A stretch of DNA of 64,000 nucleotides from Gammaproteobacteria bacterium (GCA_004173475.1 SEBU01000005.1:1-64000); one strand, 5' to 3'. Shown: positions 11,619-20,767, counted from the stretch's first letter. Numbers and translations are program-made. Notes: a model not told the origin generated them from the letters alone.

Positions 11619-12377
11619 ATGAAACCGTTGCAAATAATTGCGCTAATGTTGAGCCTGCTTTTAATTGATTCATTAAGCTTTGCTCTCGACACCAAAGTTT
11701 CCGGGACTACGCCTAGTCCACGAACTCGGGAATATCCCTGGATGTCGGTAGAAACCTGGAACAGAATGCATGCAGAGGATGTGGAGGTCGCTAAAAATGG
11801 CGATGTTGATTTGTTATTTATTGGTGATTCCATAACTGCAGGGTGGAATCGGAATATTTGGCAAAAAACGTTTTCACAATATCGCCCCGCAAATTTCGGT
11901 ATAGGTGGTGACCATACCGGCAATGTTCTGTGGAGACTGGAGCATGGCGACAAGGGTAAATTGAAACCAAAAGTTGTAGTACTGCTAATTGGCGTGAACA
12001 ATTTCGGACACCTCAACGAAACGCCACAGCAGGTTTTTGAAGGTGTAAAAAAAGTCGTTAAAAGAATTCGCAAAAATTACCCTAGCGCAAAAATCCTTGT
12101 GAATGCTATTTTTCCTTTTGAAGCATCACCCAGTAGTCCAAAACGGTTATTGGTTAAAGAAACGAACTCCTTGATTTCAAAGCTCGATGATAATAAGTAT
12201 ATATTTGTAAAAGATTATGGCCCTCTTTTTTTGCATGAAAACGGTAATCTTTCCAAAGAATTGATGGGCGACTTTTTACACCCATCCTATAAAGGTTATC
12301 AAATTTGGGCAGACGCCATGCTCCCTGATATTCAACAGCTTATGGCGAAGCATAAAAGCAATTGGTTTTCTCGATAA
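11619..12377 (+). CDS. Secreted GDSL/SGNH-type esterase
   Basis: A 252-residue SGNH hydrolase exported by a signal peptide (residues 1-22, ending near S-F-A). Block I is FIGDSITAGW with nucleophile Ser71, block II Gly is in GIGGDHTGN, block III Asn in IGVNNFG and block V Asp/His in GDFLHPSYKGY. The arrangement resembles the platelet-activating-factor acetylhydrolase-like group of bacterial esterases, often acting on acetylated sugars in polysaccharide degraders; the substrate is not determined. The gene is monocistronic and is followed by a bidirectional terminator. Confidence 0.88.
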   Translation: MKPLQIIALMLSLLLIDSLSFALDTKVSGTTPSPRTREYPWMSVETWNRMHAEDVEVAKNGDVDLLFIGDSITAGWNRNIWQKTFSQYRPANFGIGGDHTGNVLWRLEHGDKGKLKPKVVVLLIGVNNFGHLNETPQQVFEGVKKVVKRIRKNYPSAKILVNAIFPFEASPSSPKRLLVKETNSLISKLDDNKYIFVKDYGPLFLHENGNLSKELMGDFLHPSYKGYQIWADAMLPDIQQLMAKHKSNWFSR

Positions 12378-12426
12378 GAATTAAACGTTGTTTGTAATAG
12401 GTACCATAAATATTTCGTAAAAAAAA

Positions 12427-12452
12427 TGGGCGCTCAATGCGCCCATTTTTTT
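12427..12452. terminator. Bidirectional intrinsic terminator between convergent genes
   Basis: The stem TGGGCGC (12427-12433) and GCGCCCA (12439-12445) with loop TCAAT is flanked by A6 on the left and T7 on the right, so it can stop transcription in both directions between the GDSL esterase and the MMPL exporter. Confidence 0.9.
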
Positions 12453-12461
12453 GCCTTAAAC

Positions 12462-15038
12462 TTAAGCTTGTAGCTTTTCAGGTCCGAGCGGTTTGAACAT
12501 AAGAATTAACTTCGGTAGTAATGTTAATGTGCCGATAATTGCCGTGAACATCGCAAAGGATGTCAGCACGCCGAAATATATTGACGGAATAAATTGCGAT
12601 AATGCGAGGATGGAAAAACCGATCACAATCGTTGCCGACGAATAAAACATGGCGCGACCAATCGATGCATGCGAACGATGCATGGATTCGATATAACTAC
12701 CGCATGCAGCAAACTCTTCCTTAAAACGATAAATGTATTGGATCGATTGGTCCACACCGACACCAACTACGATTGCTGCGATTGTTGTTGTCATCATATC
12801 CATAGGAATATGAGCCAGCCCCATTCCACCCAATACAATTCCAGCCGCTAAAATATTAGGGAAGATAGCAATTAAGGCGATGCTAAATGAACGGAACAGC
12901 ATAAGCATCATTAGGACAATGGAAATAAACACAACAAAAATTGTTTTTATTTGCGACTCAAACAAGCTGGCGAGCATATTGTTGTAGAGCGTCAACATGC
13001 CAGTAAAATGCACTTGCTCTGGCTGCAACTTCACATCATTGATAGCGTATTGTTTAATACGCTCAACCAACTCAGCGCGACGTAAATTCGGCGTAGTCTC
13101 TTTTACGCGCAAAGTGATTCGGGCTTGTTGTTTCTCGTCAGCTAAATAAGGCGCAATAATAATGTCCTGAATATCTTTCGATAATGCGTTACGCATTACG
13201 CCCAACTCAAAATCATTTAATTTCCCGCCGTTAATATCCTGCGCGACTTGATAGGTAATTGCGAGAGATTGAACCTTACCGACTTCGGGTAGCGACTCCA
13301 AATGATCGTGTAGTTGCTTTATTTGATCCAAACCATTGGTAGTGAACCAGTAGCTATTTACGCGTTTGGGTTTCGCTTCACCCTCCGAAGCAGCTTCAGC
13401 AAATGGATCATCAGATTCGGGTGACGCAGCCTGATTAGCCGTTGGGTTTTCTTCGGCAAATGGATCTTCTTCTGGCTCAGCAGGCGTTTCGTTGGCAGCA
13501 ACAGGTTCAGCTGCTTTGGGCGCATCTAAAATAATTTCCAGCGTTGCAGTGCCGCCGAGCTGCTTATCAATTACTGATAAACCGCGATAAATTTCGCTGT
13601 CGGAATGGAAGTAATCAATAAAGCGATTTTCCACCTCAAGCTTGCTTAAGCCATAAATTGATATTACTGACGCAAGAACTGTAACAGCTAAAACTGTTCC
13701 ACCGTGAAATTCAGCGATACGTGAAAAAGGCAACGTTAACTTTGCCGATTTATCGCCGCGATCTTTTGGTTCACCTTTAGGAAGCAGCATCAAGCCCGCA
13801 GGCACAATCACAAACGATAAAATGAAAGCAACGGTCAAACCTATGGTCATCATCCAGCCGAAATCAATCACAGGGCGAATGCCGCTCATGACTAAGGACA
13901 TAAACGCAACAATAGTTGTTAATGCGGAAAACAGACAAGGTTCAACCATTGCTCTCGCGGTTGCCATTACCAAATCTGCTTGTTCCCAATCCGAATGTTG
14001 CGCATGTATTTCCCTGTATCGCACCACGACATAAATGGTAAATGCGAACGCCATTATTAACAGGAGCGCGACAAAATTGGACGATATAACCGTTAACCGC
14101 CAATCGATCCAACTTAACCAGCCCAACATAAGTGCGACGGAGGTTAAACAGGTTAACAAAGGTAAAATAATAAAACGCCACTGCCGGAAGATAAGCGCGA
14201 GAACAAGAATAATAAAAACAATTAACACGGCACCAAAAATAATTAAATCACTTTTAATATAGGTGAGCATGTCGGAGGTGATCATACTAACACCACCTAA
14301 AAATATTTCGGCGTGGTTACGATATTTATCGGCGATTTGGCGTACTGTTTCGACTCGTTGGCTGTCAGTTGCGGCAGCAGCGGTGCGCAACGTTAAATAT
14401 TCAGCGGTAACTTGTTTTAATTCTTTTTGCTCTTCAGCATTCAAACCTTGATCATCACGCTTTGCACGTAACGCATCCCGTTTACGTACCAATTCGATTG
14501 CTCGGTTATTTACATCAAGGTTCATTAACAAGGCTGTTGTCTTACCATCCGGGCTTAACAACATATTGCGGTATATCGGGCTGGTTAAAAATTCCTGTTT
14601 GGCTTGCGCGCGATCAATATCGGGAGTCATTAATGTGCGTGTAGATTGTTGCTGCTCAGCGAGTGAACGCATTGGGCTATACAAGAGTGGAACATCAATC
14701 ATTGAATTAACGCTTTGTACACCTTCAACCTTGGCGAGGTCATCACGTAAATTTTTAAGCGTATTGATTGACTCATCCGAAAACATATCGGTCTTCGGTG
14801 AGTAGGTAACAACGAGAAAATCGCCGCGTTGGTAGCGTTGATTAATTTCACGAAAATAATCAATCGTCGTATCGTGTTCAAGTGTTAATGAATCGGCGGA
14901 CGCATCCAATTTAAAATTGGGCATTCCAATGATTGCTACGACGGTTAAAATAAATAAACTCGCCAAAATTGCAAAGGGACGTTTAATAATGCTGGCTTGA
15001 TAGAGAGACGAAATTTTATTTTGCAACTGATCCAACAT
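12462..15038 (-). CDS. RND/MMPL family exporter with sterol-sensing-like membrane domain
   Basis: An 858-residue inner-membrane exporter with the MMPL/RND architecture: one N-terminal helix (about 23-42), a periplasmic domain, five helices (about 255-420), a second single helix, a second periplasmic domain, and five C-terminal helices (about 695-850) containing VGVGVDQSIQYIYRF, the proton-relay region. Such proteins export lipids or hydrophobic compounds, driven by the proton gradient. An unusual acidic, Ala/Pro-rich insert near residues 505-560 contains repeated DPFAE units. No partner outer-membrane or adaptor gene is adjacent, so the substrate is unknown. The ATG is at 15036-15038 with only a weak AAAAGG upstream. 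Confidence 0.85.
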   Translation of the reverse strand: MLDQLQNKISSLYQASIIKRPFAILASLFILTVVAIIGMPNFKLDASADSLTLEHDTTIDYFREINQRYQRGDFLVVTYSPKTDMFSDESINTLKNLRDDLAKVEGVQSVNSMIDVPLLYSPMRSLAEQQQSTRTLMTPDIDRAQAKQEFLTSPIYRNMLLSPDGKTTALLMNLDVNNRAIELVRKRDALRAKRDDQGLNAEEQKELKQVTAEYLTLRTAAAATDSQRVETVRQIADKYRNHAEIFLGGVSMITSDMLTYIKSDLIIFGAVLIVFIILVLALIFRQWRFIILPLLTCLTSVALMLGWLSWIDWRLTVISSNFVALLLIMAFAFTIYVVVRYREIHAQHSDWEQADLVMATARAMVEPCLFSALTTIVAFMSLVMSGIRPVIDFGWMMTIGLTVAFILSFVIVPAGLMLLPKGEPKDRGDKSAKLTLPFSRIAEFHGGTVLAVTVLASVISIYGLSKLEVENRFIDYFHSDSEIYRGLSVIDKQLGGTATLEIILDAPKAAEPVAANETPAEPEEDPFAEENPTANQAASPESDDPFAEAASEGEAKPKRVNSYWFTTNGLDQIKQLHDHLESLPEVGKVQSLAITYQVAQDINGGKLNDFELGVMRNALSKDIQDIIIAPYLADEKQQARITLRVKETTPNLRRAELVERIKQYAINDVKLQPEQVHFTGMLTLYNNMLASLFESQIKTIFVVFISIVLMMLMLFRSFSIALIAIFPNILAAGIVLGGMGLAHIPMDMMTTTIAAIVVGVGVDQSIQYIYRFKEEFAACGSYIESMHRSHASIGRAMFYSSATIVIGFSILALSQFIPSIYFGVLTSFAMFTAIIGTLTLLPKLILMFKPLGPEKLQA

Positions 15039-15282
15039 GAGGGGGGAACCTTTTCAAATTAGGCGACTGCTATGATCTGACGAAATCATGAACATTTTGC
15101 TAATAGCAACTGGACGATAGGAAAAATCCGGCTGCCATTATGCGTGAGCAAGTCATTGAAGAAAATCTTTATTCGACTTCCCGGTGCAAGGGGTGACAAT
15201 TATCAATTTCACACCTGAATAGGGTATTAATAGGCAACCTCTAGCTATCGGCCTTGGTGTGACCATCTATATGCCCCAAGGG

Positions 15283-15561
15283 TTAAAGCATATCCCGAAC
15301 CCGTATTTTCAATTCCTTCGCTTCGGGAAAGCCATTATCCCGTTTCCGTTCCCAAATCAATTCACCATTTAACCAGACTTCAAATACGCCCCCAGTGCCG
15401 GGTTTCAATGTTACCTCGTGAAGATCTCCATCAAATGTCGAAAGCAATTCCTGGGCAAGCCATGCGGATCTCAACATCCATCGACATTGATTGCAGTAGT
15501 GAATAATTACTTTATTTTCAGAATCGGAAGATTCTGGCGACAAGTCGTTCGAAATGGTCAT
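15283..15561 (-). CDS. SelT/SelW/SelH-family (Rdx) thioredoxin-like protein
   Basis: A small protein (92 residues from ATG 15561; a longer frame starts at 15609) with the Rdx-family fold. It carries the redox motif C23-N-Q-C26 after a short beta-strand (VIIHYC), followed by RSAWLAQELL, then LKPGTGGVFEVWLNG and the end GFPEAKELKIRVRD, all characteristic of bacterial SelW-like proteins. The selenocysteine of animal homologues is Cys here. Its job is probably thiol redox or oxidative-stress related. ATG 15561 has TTAGG upstream. It is divergent from the FHA gene. Confidence 0.85.
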   Translation of the reverse strand: MTISNDLSPESSDSENKVIIHYCNQCRWMLRSAWLAQELLSTFDGDLHEVTLKPGTGGVFEVWLNGELIWERKRDNGFPEAKELKIRVRDML

Positions 15562-15631
15562 AAACAAACCTAATGTGAGTTGATACAATCGCCCATTATA
15601 AGTCGTCAAATTTGGTTATCGGAAATCGTCA

Positions 15632-16465
15632 ATGCTAAAACTTCATTTCAAGGATAACCGCCAACCCGCGTTTTGGGTGACGGAGAAGTTATATTGCATC
15701 GGCTCAGCTTCAGATAATCAGTTAGTAATCAACGATAAAACAGTAGACGCGCTCCATGCAAAGCTTGTTGTTGAAGACGATAAATATGTTCTAAAGGACA
15801 ATAACAGCTCCAGTGGCTGTTTTATCAACGGCCAGCGCATCACCCAAAAAGAAATATTTCCCGGTGATTTATTGCGCTTGGGCGAAACTGAATTGATTGT
15901 GCTTGATCCGCGCCGACTTCAAGAGGGCGAAGCCACGGTGAGCGCCCCCTGGCGCCTCGTCTCAGATGGTAGTTGGCTCCCAGGAAAAACATTTGTAATA
16001 CCCGCAGAGCGTTCTGTCACCATTGGGCGAACTGAACAGTGCGACATCACCATACCCGGAACCCACCTATCGCGTCGTCATACCGAGCTTTGCATTCAAG
16101 GTTCTAAAATGTTTATTAAAGACTTGGGCTCATCCAACGGTACCTTTCTTAATGAAAAGCAGATTACTGAAGCTTTTGCTGAAAACGGCGATCGTTTACG
16201 GTTGGATGTTTACACATTTCGACTTGTAGCTCCCGATATCCATGCAAACAAAACCCGCGTTCGCGCCTCCATTGATTCCATTAGTAAACCGGTAGAACGC
16301 AAGCAACCCAGCAGCGAACCAAAGCGTTGGAAAACTCGCCCCACCTCCCCCGGAAACCGTATCGAGCCTGTCGACGACGCAGCTCGCGCTTCGATCACAA
16401 AGTGGATTTTGCTTGGCCTCCTTGTTGTTTTATTGGGTGTGATTGGTAGTAAATTCTTGTGGTAG
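15632..16465 (+). CDS. Membrane-anchored protein with two FHA domains
   Basis: A 277-residue protein with two forkhead-associated domains, which bind phosphothreonine peptides, and a C-terminal membrane helix (about 254-276). FHA-2 (about 108-195) is canonical: IGRTEQCDI, SRRH and SSNGTFLN. FHA-1 (about 8-92) is divergent, with GSASDNQL in place of the GR motif, ALHAKL in place of S-x-x-H and NSSSGCFING, so it may not bind phosphopeptides. The linker before the helix is basic and Pro/Ser-rich. It probably docks phosphorylated partners at the inner membrane; no kinase gene is adjacent. Confidence 0.88.
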   Translation: MLKLHFKDNRQPAFWVTEKLYCIGSASDNQLVINDKTVDALHAKLVVEDDKYVLKDNNSSSGCFINGQRITQKEIFPGDLLRLGETELIVLDPRRLQEGEATVSAPWRLVSDGSWLPGKTFVIPAERSVTIGRTEQCDITIPGTHLSRRHTELCIQGSKMFIKDLGSSNGTFLNEKQITEAFAENGDRLRLDVYTFRLVAPDIHANKTRVRASIDSISKPVERKQPSSEPKRWKTRPTSPGNRIEPVDDAARASITKWILLGLLVVLLGVIGSKFLW

Positions 16466-16513
16466 AATCGCCGCCGATCATTTTTACCCAACCTATCTAT
16501 TCAGGAACCCAGT

Positions 16514-17044
16514 ATGAGTTTTGAAAAAATACCGGCAGGCAAAAGCTTGCCAGATGATTTTAACGTTGTTATCGAAATCCCTCTGAACAGCGGTATCAAA
16601 TACGAAATCGACAAAGATGCGGATGCGTTGTTTGTTGATCGCCTGGTTAGTACCTCTATGCACTACCCAGCCAACTATGGCTATATTCCTCAAACCTTAT
16701 GCGGTGATGGTGATGCTGCCGACGTATTGGTGCTTTTCCCGGAAGCGGTACAAGCCGGTTCAGTTATTCGTTGCCGCCCAATAGGCGTGCTTAAAATGAC
16801 TGATGAAGCGGGTGAAGATGCAAAAATTCTTGCCGTGCCTCACGACAAACTCACCAAGCTTTATAGCCACGTAAAAACTCTACAAGACTTGCCCGAGATT
16901 CTTCTTTTGCAAATCGCCCACTTCTTTGAACACTACAAAGATTTGGAAAAAGGAAAATGGGTAAAAGTTGAAGGCTGGGGTGATGTAGAAGCCGCACGTA
17001 AAGAAATTCTGGCTGCGGCAGACCTCTACAAAGCAGCAAAATAA
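16514..17044 (+). CDS. ppa: Inorganic pyrophosphatase
   Basis: A family I soluble pyrophosphatase (EC 3.6.1.1), 176 residues, the same length as E. coli Ppa. Near-identical blocks are [34 protein letters not shown] and [22 protein letters not shown]. The metal-binding signature reads DGDAADVLV instead of the usual DGDP[VL]DVLV: the three aspartates are kept but Pro-Val/Leu has become Ala-Ala. It hydrolyses PPi from biosynthesis, keeping polymerisation reactions forward. A GGA-type ribosome site precedes the ATG, and a terminator hairpin follows at 17053. Confidence 0.97.
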   Translation: MSFEKIPAGKSLPDDFNVVIEIPLNSGIKYEIDKDADALFVDRLVSTSMHYPANYGYIPQTLCGDGDAADVLVLFPEAVQAGSVIRCRPIGVLKMTDEAGEDAKILAVPHDKLTKLYSHVKTLQDLPEILLLQIAHFFEHYKDLEKGKWVKVEGWGDVEAARKEILAAADLYKAAK

Positions 17045-17052
17045 TTTTTACC

Positions 17053-17083
17053 AAATAAACGGCCGCTTTGCGGTCGTTTATTT
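17053..17083 (+). terminator. Terminator after ppa
   Basis: A 13-bp stem AAATAAACGGCCG / CGGTCGTTTATTT (one G-T pair) around the loop CTTTG, starting 8 bases after the ppa stop. The arm ends in TTTATTT. Confidence 0.8.
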
Positions 17084-17249
17084 ATGTAGTTAGCAATAGA
17101 AATTGAAAAGTTATAACTCAAAAAATTGAGACACATATTAAAATAAGAGCGCCATGAAAACGCTCGATATAAAGCGATAGGCATGTGCACTATCAACCCG
17201 ATTTAAAAAAATTGGTGCGCATAATACTCAAATAAAGCGGGCGAACAAA

Positions 17250-18548
17250 ATGGCAACTAGTATAAAGAACCCTCTATTGTGGGTGCCGTCTGGCTACTTC
17301 ACAATGGCCCTTACCTACAACATTCTTACCGCAGCATGCGTAATTATGTTCAGCAATTTAGGGATGGATAACGCACAAGCAGCAGGTTACGCCAGCGCAC
17401 TTGGTTTGGCTTACACATTTAAACCTGCATTCGCTGCATTTTTGGAAATGTACAAAACCAAAAAATATTTCGTGTTGTTAACACAAATACTGCAAGGTAT
17501 TGGCTTCATAGGTATCGCACTAATCCTCGGCTTACCCAATTATTTCTTACCTATGATGGTTCTTTTCTGGGTGATTTCTTTTATAGGCTCAGTGCAAGAC
17601 ATCACCAGCGATGGTGTTTACGTAACATCGCTCAACAATAAACAGCAGGCAACATTTTGTGGTATTCAAAGCTTTAGCTGGAACTTGGGCAAGCTGGCGA
17701 TTACCGGCGGTATAGTGATTCTCACTGGATTATTGCATCAGCATGTTTTCAATCACGATCCCAAGGTGAATGGACCTGATTGGATTCAATCCTGGCAGGC
17801 TGCATTTGTTGTGTTGGGTGTTGTTATGTTGGTTATGGCGGCATGGCACTATAAACACATGCCGGATGGTGCAAGGTCTGAACATGCTCCCTCTAATCCC
17901 AGTGAAGCGATGCGAATGTTAGTTGATGCATTTGTGACATTTTTCCAGAAAAAAAGTATTTGGTTAATGATTGGTTTTGCATTTCTTTTCCGCTTGAGTT
18001 ACGGCTTCTTACTTGCCCCCAGTGCGCTATTTATGAAAGACGCGGTAGATAATGGCGGCTTGGCGATGTCCAACCAGGAATTAGGGTTGATCTATTCCGT
18101 CTTCGGCTTGATCGCAAATATTATCGGCTCATTTATCGGCGGACTCTACGTTGCCAAACGCGGGTTAAAAAGTGCTTTATTTCCGCTGTGTGTCTGTATC
18201 AATGTGCCTAACGTAACTTTCCTATTGCTCGCTGTATTCCACCCACAAAGTTATTTCTTTATTGCCAGTGGCGTTATCATTGAACAATTCTTTTTTGGAA
18301 TAGGTTCTGTAGGATTCATGATTTACCTTATGCAGCAATTAGCACCCGGCAAATACGCGACTACCCATTATGCATTTGGTACAGCATTGATGGCGCTGTG
18401 TATGATTCTTACAGGTATGGCAAGCGGGTATTTGCAACAAATGATGGGTTACATTAATTATTTCGTTTTTGTAATGATTGCAACCATTCCCTCGTTTTTA
18501 ATTTGCTGGTATGCACCTTTCCATGTCAAAGATGACGGCAATAAATAA
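17250..18548 (+). CDS. MFS transporter, AmpG/PAT-like
   Basis: A 432-residue major facilitator protein with about 12 membrane helices. The early segment WVPSGYFTMALTYNILTAACVIM and the loop SVQDITSDGVYVTSL resemble the AmpG (peptide-acetyl-CoA/muropeptide) branch, in which QDI-D after helix 4 is conserved. Relatives in polysaccharide-degrading bacteria are often tied to sugar or muropeptide uptake; the substrate here is unknown. It is monocistronic, with 205 bases of leader behind the ppa terminator and a strong terminator downstream. Confidence 0.8.
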   Translation: MATSIKNPLLWVPSGYFTMALTYNILTAACVIMFSNLGMDNAQAAGYASALGLAYTFKPAFAAFLEMYKTKKYFVLLTQILQGIGFIGIALILGLPNYFLPMMVLFWVISFIGSVQDITSDGVYVTSLNNKQQATFCGIQSFSWNLGKLAITGGIVILTGLLHQHVFNHDPKVNGPDWIQSWQAAFVVLGVVMLVMAAWHYKHMPDGARSEHAPSNPSEAMRMLVDAFVTFFQKKSIWLMIGFAFLFRLSYGFLLAPSALFMKDAVDNGGLAMSNQELGLIYSVFGLIANIIGSFIGGLYVAKRGLKSALFPLCVCINVPNVTFLLLAVFHPQSYFFIASGVIIEQFFFGIGSVGFMIYLMQQLAPGKYATTHYAFGTALMALCMILTGMASGYLQQMMGYINYFVFVMIATIPSFLICWYAPFHVKDDGNK

Positions 18549-18561
18549 AAGTCGTGCTTAA

Positions 18562-18590
18562 AAAAACGGCCGCTAAATGCGGCCGTTTTT
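18562..18590. terminator. Bidirectional terminator between the MFS carrier and a convergent gene
   Basis: A perfect 12-bp stem AAAAACGGCCGC (18562-18573) / GCGGCCGTTTTT (18579-18590) with loop TAAAT. A-runs and T-runs on the two sides make it usable from both directions. Confidence 0.92.
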
Positions 18591-18609
18591 GTTTCTGTTC
18601 AATAAATAT

Positions 18610-19452
18610 TTAATCCGCCAAACGAATACCGCTAATATCGGGAGTTACTGCTTTAACCTGCGGTTTTAACTGACCTAAATCTGCTCCAGGCGGTGCAAGC
18701 CCAACATCTGGTATGTGAATAGCTTGTACCGACACTGACGCTTTCTCCGACTGGGAAATTAAATCCTCGCCTAAATCAGCCAACGTCCAATCGGCGAGTT
18801 CCAGTTCGAGCAAGGGCAACTCCATTTTTTCATCTGCCCGGATTAAATCCGTACCCACCGCTGCAATTTCAAAATTGGGGGCAACAACTTGTGCGTGAGG
18901 TGCTTGCGGTTGCTCACTGGCATCGAGAATATTTCCACCTTCGGGACGCAGGCTGATCGCACTAATGTCTACCTCGACAGGTTCCACCACCGCTTTTTCG
19001 GTGGGTTTTAATAAATAGGAACCGACCGGCGCTAAGCTCCAGTCCGTTTTGTTATTCATTATTTCCGGTGTATGAGAAGCTGTTTCTCGCGCGGCTTGCT
19101 CCTTCTGCAGTACGACTTTTTCAGCAGCTTCCTTCTCTGCGGCAGCTTGCTGTTGAAGACGTTGAGCGAGCGACAACGTCCGTTCAGCTGGCTGAGCAAC
19201 GGGAGCGGGTTTTGTATCCCCTACCGCCACTAGATCGACTTGTGCGCCAGCCTTTATTAAAGCGTCTTTGTATTTCAACGCACTGGCTTGATCCAAACCG
19301 CGTTTCAATGGGACCGGGCGCCCACTAAAAAGCGCATCAATTTTCGCTGCATCAGCTTTAAATAAATTTTGCAGCTTTGCTTTTACATCCGCTAGTTGAT
19401 GCCCGAAGACTATGTCGCCTCGAAATATAATATCGAATTGTTGATCGCTCAT
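18610..19452 (-). CDS. Unknown protein: L7/L12-CTD-like N-terminal domain plus degenerate repeats
   Basis: A 280-residue soluble protein with no family name I can give. Residues 5-75 form a compact domain (FDIIFRGDIV, DVKAKLQNLFKAD, PVPLKRGLD, KYKDALIKAGAQVDLV) that also starts the DUF898 protein at 53.6-54.8 kb, and whose beta-alpha-alpha-beta-alpha-beta pattern resembles the C-terminal domain of ribosomal L7/L12. Residues about 85-130 are Ala/Gln/Glu-rich and probably helical. From about 140 to the end, four or five degenerate units of about 25-30 residues follow (SLAPVGSYLL, EIAAVGTDLI, TLADLGEDLI, GLAPPGADLG). There is no signal peptide. It lies alone, convergent with the MFS gene across a terminator. 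Confidence 0.7.
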   Translation of the reverse strand: MSDQQFDIIFRGDIVFGHQLADVKAKLQNLFKADAAKIDALFSGRPVPLKRGLDQASALKYKDALIKAGAQVDLVAVGDTKPAPVAQPAERTLSLAQRLQQQAAAEKEAAEKVVLQKEQAARETASHTPEIMNNKTDWSLAPVGSYLLKPTEKAVVEPVEVDISAISLRPEGGNILDASEQPQAPHAQVVAPNFEIAAVGTDLIRADEKMELPLLELELADWTLADLGEDLISQSEKASVSVQAIHIPDVGLAPPGADLGQLKPQVKAVTPDISGIRLAD

Positions 19453-19640
19453 AATATTGTTCGCCCATTCACAATTTTTTTAAGCATAGCAGCTGACGCG
19501 ACAGGACATCAGGCTGAATAGATTTTTGGCCATATGAATATGATTATATGTTCCAAAAAAATATCACAACTTACTGGCAAGCCGCGAATATCAAACCATA
19601 CTTCACTAATTACTTACGATTTGAAAGGAGCCACCAGGTT

Positions 19641-19874
19641 ATGAATGCGATGTATCAACGTAAAATCATTGTTGAAGGTCAATTGACTGAAGCTTCCAGC
19701 GTACTAACGAAAGTAGAACAGGATATAGCGTTTTTACAGCATCGAATTAATTTAATGAAAAAACAAACCATACCAAACTCGATTGTCATTGAAACTTACG
19801 AGGCCATGTTAAAAAGCCGTCGCTCAGTATTAGCATGGTTGCAAGACGGCAATAACCCGGACGACATGGTGTAA
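19641..19874 (+). CDS. Small coiled-coil protein of unknown function
   Basis: A 77-residue protein if started at ATG 19641 (MNAMYQRKIIVEG), which has AAGGAG about 12 bases upstream; an ATG 31 codons earlier (19548) is in frame but lacks a ribosome site. The middle (EGQLTEASSVLTKVEQDIAFLQHRINLMKK) has heptad spacing of a coiled coil. There are no membrane segments or known motifs. It is convergent with cysE. Confidence 0.5.
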   Translation: MNAMYQRKIIVEGQLTEASSVLTKVEQDIAFLQHRINLMKKQTIPNSIVIETYEAMLKSRRSVLAWLQDGNNPDDMV

Positions 19875-19902
19875 TTTTAGCGGCGAGTTTATGTAAACTA
19901 TT

Positions 19903-20766
19903 TTACGAAACTGGTCCTTGGTCATCTTCAGTTAGACGATGATCCATATTCAACGCAGGCTCGGCCACCACCGGGCGACCAATAGGTTTTGCGGGAACAC
20001 CAGCAACGGTTGTGTGAGGCGCCACAGATTCCAAAACTAAACTTCCAGCTCCAATTTTTGCACCCTCTCCTACTTCGATACGTCCCAATATTTTAGCGCC
20101 AACGCCGATTAGTACGCCGCGACGAATTACCGGATGACGCAAACCTTTCGTGCAACCGCTTCCGCCTAATGTTACTCCGTGTAAGAGCGACACATTATCT
20201 TCGATAATTACTGTCTCCCCCATAACTACCCCAGTGGCGTGGTCGATCATTATGCCCTTGCCAATTTGTGCGCCGGGGTGAATATCCACATCAAATTGTT
20301 GTGAGATTTGATTTTGAAAAAATAATGCCAGACTGCTGCGGCCTTGCAGCCATAACCAATGCGCAATACGTTGCGACTGAAGTGCCTGGTAACCTTTGAA
20401 AAATAACAGCGGCATAGTGTAAGTATTACAGGCCGGATCTCGCTCCCGATGCGCACAGATATCTGCGCGCATAGCAACTTCGATTGTTTTATCGGCAGCC
20501 ATAGCCTCAATGAATATTTCACGAATCATCAGCGCGGGCATAGCCTGTGAATCAAGTTTATTCGCCAAATGAAAACTGATAGCAGCCTGAAAATTACTGT
20601 GATTCAAAATAGCCGCATGATAAAAACTTGCCAACACCGGCTCTTGCTGACTCGCTTCAAGAGCTTCGGTACGAATAATTTTCCATACATCAATTTCATT
20701 TTGCGGAGCTGATGGCAGAATCGAATGTAAATTCGGCGCTAGTGAATGCAAAAGATCATCGGACAT
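19903..20766 (-). CDS. cysE: Serine O-acetyltransferase
   Basis: CysE (EC 2.3.1.30) acetylates serine, the first step of cysteine synthesis. This 287-residue protein (E. coli 273) has the N-terminal helical region (DVWKIIRTEALEASQQEP) and C-terminal left-handed beta-helix hexapeptides, including the catalytic DHATGVVMGETVIIEDN and LHGVTLGG motifs. It is the last gene of a tight minus-strand operon, one base after the HAD phosphatase. The C-terminal tail lacks the terminal Ile that usually interacts with CysK, so complex formation is uncertain. Confidence 0.95.
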   Translation of the reverse strand: MSDDLLHSLAPNLHSILPSAPQNEIDVWKIIRTEALEASQQEPVLASFYHAAILNHSNFQAAISFHLANKLDSQAMPALMIREIFIEAMAADKTIEVAMRADICAHRERDPACNTYTMPLLFFKGYQALQSQRIAHWLWLQGRSSLALFFQNQISQQFDVDIHPGAQIGKGIMIDHATGVVMGETVIIEDNVSLLHGVTLGGSGCTKGLRHPVIRRGVLIGVGAKILGRIEVGEGAKIGAGSLVLESVAPHTTVAGVPAKPIGRPVVAEPALNMDHRLTEDDQGPVS

Positions 20767-20767
20767 A

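Noticed and set aside
17101-17249. Short GAGCG/CGCTC inverted repeat in the leader of the AmpG-like carrier as a riboswitch
   Set aside because: Only a 5-bp stem and no known aptamer core could be recognised.
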